Source: Candidatus Binatia bacterium (lineage in GTDB: Bacteria > Desulfobacterota_B > Binatia > UBA9968). Taken from it: a stretch of 7,697 nucleotides of DNA. The stretch is from contig JAICHC010000114.1 in the NCBI GenBank assembly GCA_025922795.1, positions 1 to 7,697 of the forward strand, read 5' to 3'. Position 1 is the stretch's first letter. The number at the start of each line of letters is the position of its first letter. Positions 1 to 6,400 of this stretch are shown one piece after another. The translations under genes were made by a program, and so were the position numbers. The notes under the pieces are model-generated. The model was not told the DNA's origin. It saw only the letters and a program-made list of their open reading frames with translations, and did no database searches.

Positions 1-398
1 GGCTGCGCGGCGGCTACACTTTTTTCAAAAAGGATATTGATTTGGATCGCAGCCTCGACATCAATCGCGGCCGAGGGGAAGGCAACGATCCGCATCATCA
101 GTTCCTCGTCCAATCGATGATCAATTTACCGGCAAATCTGGAGTTCGATTCGGTCTTGCGTTACGTCGATAACCTCAACCAGCGCGGCCCGACCGTGCCG
201 AGCTACGTCTCATTGGACTTGCGGCTGGGTTGGCGTCCGACCCCTGGCTGGGAATTCGCGATCGTCGGCCAAAATCTTTTGGATAACCAGCATCCAGAAT
301 TTGGCGCGGCGGCGACGCGACAAGAAATCCCGCGCAGCGTTTTCGGCAAGATCACGTGGAAGTTTGGGACGGGCTGGAATGGCGGGACAAAACCATAG
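1..398 (+). CDS. TonB-dependent outer-membrane receptor, C-terminal fragment (5' end outside window)
   Basis: The frame is open from base 3 and ends at TAG 396-398, giving 131 visible residues. The sequence alternates polar and hydrophobic residues as in outer-membrane beta-strands. It carries typical last-strand landmarks of TonB-dependent receptors: RYVDNLNQRGPTVPSYVSLD, then GWEFAIVGQNLLDNQHPEF, then IPRSVFGKITWKF. Such receptors import siderophores, cobalamin, sugars or other ligands with energy from TonB-ExbBD; the plug, the TonB box and anything that would show the ligand lie upstream of the window. The barrel would normally finish at or near the aromatic of ITWKF, but here ten more residues (GTGWNGGTKP) follow. 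The yfiR-like gene starts 12 bp after the stop, so the two are probably co-transcribed, and the receptor may supply or share the envelope signal. Family assignment is firm; substrate is unknown. Confidence 0.88.
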   Translation, partial: LRGGYTFFKKDIDLDRSLDINRGRGEGNDPHHQFLVQSMINLPANLEFDSVLRYVDNLNQRGPTVPSYVSLDLRLGWRPTPGWEFAIVGQNLLDNQHPEFGAAATRQEIPRSVFGKITWKFGTGWNGGTKP

Positions 399-410
399 CG
401 TGGACGATGT

Positions 411-1043
411 ATGCTGAGCCGTCTAACGCGCTACGAAAAAACTGAAAGCGTCCCCTCCTGCATTCTCCCCCGCACGCGGGGGAGGATGCAGGAGGGAGGT
501 CGGCTCATACGTTACTGCGCCCTTTGCGCGATTTTTGTTACGGTGATCTTTGTTTTAGCTGCGCAGAGCCAGGGGCAAGTTTCGAAAGAGTATCAGTTAA
601 AGGCTGTGTTGCTGTGGCGCCTAGCTCAGTTTACCCAGTGGCCGGGCAATGTTTTTGAAAGCGGCGATAGCCCCGTCGTGATCTGCGTGCTCGGAGCAAA
701 TCCGTTTGGCGACGCACTGGAAGCGGCCGTGCGCGGTGAGACGGCGCATGGGCGCAAGCTTACGGTGCAACTGCACCGCTCCGTCGACCAAATCAGAGGT
801 TGCCATATTCTGTTCATGACCGGCGCCGGGCCGCGTCAGGCAAAGGAAATCGGCGCGGCGCTTGCCGGCAGGAGCGTTCTTACCGTCGCGGACGGCGATG
901 GCTTGCCAAGCACTTACGATGCAATGATTCAATTTGTCATCGAGGAAAACAAAATCAAGCTCCGCATCAATGCCAAGGCTGCCGCTGCCGCGCGGCTCGT
1001 GCTCGATCCGCGGCTGCTGCGCTCGGCCGAGATTATCGGATAG
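411..1043 (+). CDS. YfiR family (DUF4154) periplasmic protein
   Basis: The product has 210 residues from ATG 411, or 185 from an in-frame ATG at 486. After a short basic stretch (RLIRY) comes a hydrophobic segment of about 15-18 residues (CALCAIFVTVIFVLA) and AQSQG, a Sec-type signal peptide. The mature part follows the YfiR/DUF4154 pattern: EYQLKAVLLWRLAQFTQWP, VVICVLGANPFG, GCHILFM, RSVLTVADGDG, AMIQFVIEENKIKLRINAKAA and a C-terminal DPRLLRSAEII. C92 and C131 (numbered from 411) are the only cysteines of the mature part. In Pseudomonas, YfiR is a periplasmic repressor of the diguanylate cyclase YfiN. Here the next gene is a CHASE8-like histidine kinase 4 bp downstream, so the likely partner is that kinase; this is inference. 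ATG 411 is used because it lies 12 bp after the receptor gene and has a weak GGA 402-404 upstream. ATG 486 would give a more standard signal peptide but sits in a strong hairpin with no properly spaced ribosome site. Confidence 0.88.
   Translation: MLSRLTRYEKTESVPSCILPRTRGRMQEGGRLIRYCALCAIFVTVIFVLAAQSQGQVSKEYQLKAVLLWRLAQFTQWPGNVFESGDSPVVICVLGANPFGDALEAAVRGETAHGRKLTVQLHRSVDQIRGCHILFMTGAGPRQAKEIGAALAGRSVLTVADGDGLPSTYDAMIQFVIEENKIKLRINAKAAAAARLVLDPRLLRSAEIIG
453..496. repeat. Strong palindromic stem-loop, REP-like element at the 5' end of yfiR
   Basis: Arms 453-472 and 477-496 pair over 20 bp with a single T-G wobble (464/485) around a 4-base loop. The arms contain CCTCCTGCAT and a C-run facing a G-run. 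Its length, GC-richness and near-perfect symmetry are unlike ordinary coding sequence and resemble dispersed intergenic palindromes (REP-type) of environmental bacteria; no second copy is visible in the window. It lies inside the first codons of the yfiR reading frame if ATG 411 is used, and covers the alternative ATG at 486-488. In mRNA it could lower translation of yfiR or separate receptor expression from that of the downstream signalling genes. There is no T-run after it, so it is not a standard terminator. Confidence 0.75.
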
Positions 1044-1047
1044 TCGA

Positions 1048-2865
1048 ATGGCGGAACGGCAAGCCTCGATCAAAAAGCGCGTTCGAGCGGTCATCCTGGC
1101 CGCCAGCGCGGTCGTCTTGCTGGTGACCGCCGCCGCCTTCGTGACCTATGAAGCGATCAACTTCCGAGCGCAACTCGCCCGAAGCCTTTCGACCCTGGCG
1201 ACCGTGGTCGCAGACAACAGCGCCGCGCCCTTGGCCTTCAATAACGCGGCAGTCGCCGAGGAGATTTTGGGCGCGCTCAGAGCCGACCCGGATATCGTCG
1301 CTGCGGCATTGTACGATGACGCCGGGGCGCTTTTTGCGAAATATCCGCCTACGCTTCAAAACGAGCTTCTGCCCGCCCAGCCCCAAAAGGCAGGCTTTCA
1401 ATTCAGGGACGGCGCCCTGGTGGTTTTTGAACCGGTGATGCAAGAGCAGAGGCCGATCGGCACGTTATACTTGCAGTCCTCTTTGCGAGGATTGTACGAA
1501 CAGTTTTGGCTCTACGGTATTATTGTTATCGCAGTCCTTTTCGGCATGTTAGCCCTGGCGTTCGTTCTCTCCACACTGTTACAGAGGCGTATTTCCGATC
1601 CCGTCCTGGCACTAACCCAAGCCGCCCAAACCGTTACTCAACACGGGGACTACTCGGTGCGCGCGCCCAAGCTGACCGAGGATGAACTGGGAACCCTCAC
1701 CGATGCTTTTAACCGGATGCTTTCCGAAACTCAGGAGAACCAGCAGCGCCTTGCCGAGCAGGCGCGGCTGCTGGATCTGAGCACCGATGCGATTGTCGTG
1801 CGAGACATGGATGACAAAATTATCTACTGGAACCGCGGTGCTGAGGAAATCTACGGCTGGACCAGGGCGGAGGCGCTGGGAAAAGCCAAACACGAGTTGC
1901 TGCAAACGGAATTCCCGGAGTCACAGGAGCAGATTTTGGTCAAGCTGTTGCGCGAGCATCGTTGGGCCGGCGACCTCGTCCAGACCCGCCGTGACGGCAC
2001 TCGCATACACGTGAGCACCCGCTGGGTACTGGACCGCGACGCCGAGGGCGTTCCGGCGAGAGTGCTGATCACAGACAATGAGATCACCTTGCGCAAACAA
2101 GCGGAGGAGCTGATGAAATCGGAAGCCAAGCGGCTGGATGCGCTGGTGGAACAGCGCACCGCGAGGCTGCAAGATACCATCGGCGAATTAGAGGCGTTCT
2201 CTTACAGCGTTTCGCACGACATGCGCGCGCCGTTGCGCGCCATGCAGGGTTACGCTAAGGCTTTGTTGAGCGATTATGGCGCTCGGCTGGATGGCGAAGC
2301 CAAACATTACCTGGACAGAATCTTTCGAGCCGCGAACCGTTTAGATTTGCTGGTCCAGGACGTGCTCGCCTACAGCAGAGTGGCCAAAGGCGAAATCGAC
2401 TTACGGCCGATTGACTTGGAGCGGCTGATACAGGATATCATCTCGGCTCATCCTGAGTTTCAGGCGCCGAAGGCCCGCATTCTTGTCGAGACACGGCTTC
2501 ATCGGGTGCTAGGGCACGAGGCTTACTTGACTCAGTGCATCACCAATTTACTTGGCAACGCCGTCAAGTTTGTCGCGCCGGGCTTGGAACCCGAAGTCCG
2601 CATCCGTAGCGAGCGCGTGAATGGCCAAATACGAGTTACTTTCGCGGACAATGGCATCGGCATCGATCCGTCGCATCATGAGCGTATTTTCCAAATCTTT
2701 GGACAGGTTTATCCGGAAAAAAAGTATGGCGGCACCGGTATCGGTTTGGCCATCGTGCGCAAAGCCGTCCAGCGCATGAACGGCGAGGTCGGAGTGCAAT
2801 CCGGGATGGACAAAGGCAGCCGCTTCTGGTTAATTCTCAACGAGGTCAAACATGACAACGACTAA
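1048..2865 (+). CDS. Membrane sensor histidine kinase: CHASE8-like, HAMP, PAS, HisKA, HATPase_c
   Basis: The product has 605 residues. Order: transmembrane segment 1 (about 14-33); periplasmic CHASE8-like domain (about 35-150, with LATVVADNSAAPLAFNN and ALYDDAGALFAKYPP); transmembrane segment 2 (about 153-178); HAMP (about 176-230); PAS (about 240-350, with STDAIVVRD and YWNRGAEEIYGW); a charged helical linker; and a HisKA dimerisation domain with phospho-acceptor His390 in SYSVSHDMRAPLRAM. The ATPase domain has an N-box (N500, N504 in NLLGNAVKF), G1 box DNGIGID from D534 and G2 box GGTGIG 561-566, so it looks catalytically intact. The HisKA type resembles that of phytochrome-like kinases, which often pair with Rcp1-type receivers, and such a receiver gene overlaps this one by 14 bp. 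Input topology matches that of the YfiN cyclase, but there is no GGDEF domain. The start at ATG 1048, 4 bp after the yfiR stop, suggests translational coupling; the frame is open further upstream, but that part overlaps yfiR and has no domain similarity. Confidence 0.93.
   Translation: MAERQASIKKRVRAVILAASAVVLLVTAAAFVTYEAINFRAQLARSLSTLATVVADNSAAPLAFNNAAVAEEILGALRADPDIVAAALYDDAGALFAKYPPTLQNELLPAQPQKAGFQFRDGALVVFEPVMQEQRPIGTLYLQSSLRGLYEQFWLYGIIVIAVLFGMLALAFVLSTLLQRRISDPVLALTQAAQTVTQHGDYSVRAPKLTEDELGTLTDAFNRMLSETQENQQRLAEQARLLDLSTDAIVVRDMDDKIIYWNRGAEEIYGWTRAEALGKAKHELLQTEFPESQEQILVKLLREHRWAGDLVQTRRDGTRIHVSTRWVLDRDAEGVPARVLITDNEITLRKQAEELMKSEAKRLDALVEQRTARLQDTIGELEAFSYSVSHDMRAPLRAMQGYAKALLSDYGARLDGEAKHYLDRIFRAANRLDLLVQDVLAYSRVAKGEIDLRPIDLERLIQDIISAHPEFQAPKARILVETRLHRVLGHEAYLTQCITNLLGNAVKFVAPGLEPEVRIRSERVNGQIRVTFADNGIGIDPSHHERIFQIFGQVYPEKKYGGTGIGLAIVRKAVQRMNGEVGVQSGMDKGSRFWLILNEVKHDND
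2842..2846 (+). promoter_or_regulatory. Ribosome binding site of the response regulator gene, inside the kinase gene
   Basis: GAGGT lies 5 bases before ATG 2852. It supports that start over later ones and shows that the regulator is translated from within the last codons of the kinase gene, an arrangement that keeps the two products in step. Confidence 0.6.
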
Positions 2866-3295
2866 TCGAGCGTTACTTCTCGTCGAGGACAACGAGGACG
2901 ATGTGTTTCTAATGAAGCGCGCACTCAAGAGCGCCCGCATTGTCAATCCGCTGTTGGTCGTCGAGGATGGTCAGGAAGCTCTTGATTACCTTGGCGGCGC
3001 CGGGAAATTCGCAGACCGCGATCAGTATCCGCTGCCCGCCGTCGTCTTTCTTGATCTCAAACTGCCGTTCATTTCAGGCCACGAGGTGCTGGCTTGGATT
3101 CGGCGTCAGAAACAGCTTGAATCTATGGTTGTCATCGTGCTCACTTCCTCCAACGAAGCCAGCGACCTGAGTCGTTGCTACGCGCTCGGCGCCAACTCAT
3201 ATCTCGTCAAACCGCCAACGCCGGAACAGCTTGACGATCTCGCCAAAGCCTTCAAGTGGTACTGGCTCGAATACAATCAGTTTGAGATCAATTGA
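2852..3295 (+). CDS. Single-domain response regulator (CheY/Rcp1-like receiver)
   Basis: The product has 147 residues, nearly all one receiver domain and no DNA-binding or enzymatic output. Key residues are present: acidic metal-binding pair E12-D13 in LLVEDNEDD, phospho-acceptor D68 in FLDLKLP, T98 in IVLTSSNE, and K120 in YLVKPP. The insertion between helix 1 and strand 3 (YLGGAGKFADRDQYPLP) and the C-terminal WYWLEYNQF are typical of Rcp1-type regulators that partner phytochrome-like kinases. The gene overlaps the upstream kinase gene by 14 bp, so it is almost certainly that kinase's phospho-acceptor. With no output domain, it must act by protein-protein contact, as a phosphate sink, or as a relay step. 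Downstream partners are not visible. Confidence 0.94.
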   Translation: MTTTNRALLLVEDNEDDVFLMKRALKSARIVNPLLVVEDGQEALDYLGGAGKFADRDQYPLPAVVFLDLKLPFISGHEVLAWIRRQKQLESMVVIVLTSSNEASDLSRCYALGANSYLVKPPTPEQLDDLAKAFKWYWLEYNQFEIN

Positions 3296-3354
3296 CGCGG
3301 GCGGTGTTCCGACTCCAGGGATTACAGTTTCTTCGCTTTTTTTCACAAAACCAC

Positions 3355-3384
3355 TTGATCGGCCATTTTTTCTAGCTATTTAAT
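3355..3384 (+). promoter_or_regulatory. Possible sigma70-type promoter for the hybrid kinase gene
   Basis: In the AT-rich gap 3296-3483 a TTGATC box (3355-3360) is followed after 18 bp by TTTAAT (3379-3384). These match 4 of 6 and 5 of 6 positions of the E. coli consensus. The position, about 100 bp before ATG 3484, is reasonable. T-runs near 3339-3343 and 3365-3371 are not preceded by a stable hairpin, so I see no terminator for the upstream operon and read-through is possible. AT-rich DNA gives such matches by chance, and the host's sigma consensus is unknown. Confidence 0.35.
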
Positions 3385-3395
3385 AGTACGTTATC

Positions 3396-3422
3396 TTTGA
3401 TGCGAGCATCGCTCGTATTTAA
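3396..3422. repeat. Nested inverted repeats between the putative promoter and the hybrid kinase gene
   Basis: Two overlapping palindromes occur: GATGC-GA-GCATC (3399-3410) and CGAGC-ATC-GCTCG (3403-3415). The second can be extended with wobble and A-T pairs to about 3396-3422. No T-run follows on either strand, so it does not look like an intrinsic terminator. It lies just after the candidate -10 box, where an operator or a 5' leader structure would sit. The function is inferred from position only. Confidence 0.4.
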
Positions 3423-3483
3423 AGCCCGCTAAATTTGTAAATTCTGCTACGTATCGGTCTGTGCAGGAGAGTCGGGAACGCCT

Positions 3484-6400
3484 ATGGCAGCGCCGAACAA
3501 GCATGAAGTTTTCCCTGGCAACAGCGAGATGGCGCGCCGGATGCGCGAGCTCGATTGGTCGATCACGCCCCTCGGGCCAATCCAGTCCTGGCCAGAAAGC
3601 CTGCTGCATTCCATCCGCCTGGTGCTCAATTCGCGCTACCCGATGTTTGTGTGGTGGGGACCCGAGCTGATCAACTTTTATAATGACGCCTACATTCCGA
3701 TTCTCGGGGCGCGGCACCCGGCTCTGGGTAAGTCGGCGCCAGCCGTGTGGGCCGAAATCTGGGACATCTTGGGACCGCAGACCGAGATCGTCATGCGCAA
3801 GAGTCAGGCGACGTGGAATGAATCGATCCTGCTGGTGATGGAGCGGTACGGTTACACCGAGGAGACTTATTTTACTTTCTCCTACAGCCCAGTGACGGAC
3901 GATCGCGGTCAGGTCGGCGGGGTGTTCTGCGCCTGTACAGAAGACACGAAGCGGATCCTCTCAGAGCGACGGGTGCGGACGCTGCGAGCGCTCGCCGAAC
4001 GGACGCCGCAGGCTAAAACGGCAGAGGACGCGTGCGCGATTGCCGCTGCGGCGATGCGCGATAATCGTTACGACTTGCCTTTCGCATTTCTCTATCTTCT
4101 TGATGAAAACGTCGCGACGGCACGTCTGGCAGGCTCGACAACCACAGCCAACTTGGCTGATCCCGACGTGATCGAACTCGGCGAAGCGAACGGCGCCTGG
4201 CCACTCGGTCAAGTGGCCAACTCCGGCGAAAGCCAGATTGTGGATGATATTGATACGAGATTCGGCTCCGCCGTGAAGCTGCCCGATGGGATTTGGCCGG
4301 AGCCCGCGCGTCAGGCCGTCGTGTTGCCGATAGCCAAACCTGGGCAGAAACGTCCATCCGGGTTCCTGATAGCCGGCGTCAGCCCGCGTCTGCTGCTGGA
4401 TGACGATTACCGAGGATTTCTGGAACTGACAGCCGGGCATATAGCGACGGCCATCGCGAGTGCTCGCGCCTACGAAGAAGAGCAAAAGAGGATTGAATCT
4501 CTTGCGCAAATCGACCGGGCGAAAACAGCGTTCTTCGGTAACGTTAGCCATGAGTTCCGCACGCCGCTGACCTTGATACTCGGTCCGACCGAAGAATTGC
4601 TTTCGGGTGCTCTGGGCGAGACCAACGAGGTACAACGCGCGCATTTAACAACCTTGCGGCACAATGCATTTCGTCTGCAGAAGCTGGTCAATACCTTGCT
4701 TGACTACGCGCGAGTCGAGGCCGGTCGCATCGAAGCGAGCTATGAACCCGTCGACATCGGTCTTCTCACTCGAGATCTCGCAAGCACTTTCTGCTCAGCC
4801 GTCCAACGGGCGGGACTTCTTTACATCGTCGACTGCCCTTCCGTCAACGAGCCGGCCTATGTCGATCGGGATATGTGGGAGAAAATCGTTCTCAACCTGC
4901 TTTCGAATGCTTTGAAATTTACATTCGAGGGTGCGATTGAAGTGTCGTTAAAGTCCAATGGTGAGCGCATTGCGCTCACCGTGCGCGACACCGGCGTCGG
5001 TATTCCCGATGAAGAGCTGCCAAATCTCTTCGAACGTTTCCACCGCGTGTACGCCACCCGCGCTCGCACCCAAGAGGGCTCAGGCATCGGTCTCGCGCTG
5101 GTCCAAGAGCTTGTCAAGTTGCACGGTGGCAGCTTGGAAGTGGAGAGCACTCTAGGATCAGGTACAAGCTTCACCATTTTTATTCCAAAGGGAACTGCGC
5201 ATTTGCCCAAGAATCGGATCAGCGCGCCGCGCACTTTAAGCTCGACCGCCTTCGGCGCAACCCCGTTTGTCGAGGAGGCGCTCCGTTGGCTCCCGGAGAA
5301 CGATCAAAGCGAAATGCTATCGCTGCCGGTCAGCGCCTCCACACTGACAGACGCGCCTCGGTTGGTTTCGGCGAGCTCAGAAAGAATCGTAGTTGTCGAC
5401 GATAACCTGGAGATGCGCAATTACCTAAAACGTCTGTTGGAGACCTACTGGCAAGTCACAGCCGTGGAAAATGGAGCCAAGGCGCTGAACTTCGCTCGCG
5501 CGCATCGACCCGATCTCGTGCTCAGCGATGCCATGATGCCGGAGCTCGACGGGTTTGCGCTCTTGCGCAAGCTGCGTGAGGACAATGCGACAAGCGCGAT
5601 TCCAGTGATCCTGCTTTCGGCTCGAGCCGGAGAGGAATCGTACATCGAAGGAATGAACGCAGGGGCCGACGATTACATTGTCAAGCCGTTTGGCGCTCGG
5701 GAGCTGGTTGCCCGGGTCAAAGCGCTTTTGGAAGTTACGCGGGTGCGGCGCGAGAGTGAACGGCGCGTGACCAACATTCTGGAGAGCATCACGGACGGCT
5801 TTCAAGTGATCGATAAGGACTGGCGCTTGACCTATATGAACTCGGAAGCCAATCGGGCGTTGGCGCAACATGGCAAAGATCCGGAGTGGGCGATCGGCAA
5901 ACACTTCTGGGACGAGATATTTCCGGAAGCCGCCGAGAGTGAAATCGCGACAGCGCTTCGGCGCGCGATGACCGAGCGAGCGCAGCTCGCCGTTGAGACC
6001 TATTTTGCGCCTTGGAAACGGTGGTACTCGAATCGAATCTATCCGCTCCCCGAAGGGGGTGTGGCTAATTATTTTCAGGATATCACGGAGCGCAAACGGG
6101 CGGAGCAGTCGCTGGCGGCAGCGGTACGCCAGCAAGAAGCGCTGTATCAATTCTTGGAACAACGTTATCGCGCTCAATCACTGGAGGAACTATACGGCGC
6201 GGCGCTCGACGCCATCTTGTCGGTGTTGCGCTGTGATCGTGCTTCGATTTTGCTTCGCGATGGCTCAGGGATAATGCGCTTCGTCGCCTGGCGGCGATTG
6301 TCCGAGATTTACCGCAAAGCCGTGGAAGGCCATTCGCCTTGGAAACCGGGAGAACCTAATCCACAGCCTGTTTGTGTGCCGGATATCAGCGCGGCTAACG

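Noticed and set aside
934..1047. Upstream extension of the histidine kinase frame
   Set aside because: The extra 38 residues overlap the conserved end of yfiR, are rich in Ser, Arg and Cys, and precede the natural start MAERQ with its first membrane helix.
621..1094. Antisense open frame of 157 codons on the - strand
   Set aside because: It lies opposite yfiR and the start of the kinase gene, with no domain similarity and no separate promoter context.
2218..2245. Inverted repeat around the HisKA codons (CATGCGCGC and GCGCGCCATG)
   Set aside because: The arms are offset by one base and fall in the conserved H-box coding region, so GC-rich codon use explains them.
1048..2865. Diguanylate cyclase (YfiN) identity for the CHASE8-like protein
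   Set aside because: The C-terminal half has clear H, N, G1 and G2 kinase boxes and no GGDEF motif.
3330..3372. Intrinsic terminator after the response regulator gene
   Set aside because: There are T-runs, but I could not find a stable GC-rich stem directly before either of them.
3961..4644. Antisense open frame of 227 codons on the - strand
   Set aside because: It lies wholly opposite the GAF and HisKA region of the hybrid kinase gene, its translation shows no recognisable domain, and the + strand product is clearly conserved.
5425..6177. Antisense open frame of 250 codons on the - strand
   Set aside because: It is opposite the receiver and PAS domains of the hybrid kinase. Long antisense frames are common in GC-rich coding DNA, and the translation resembles no family I know.
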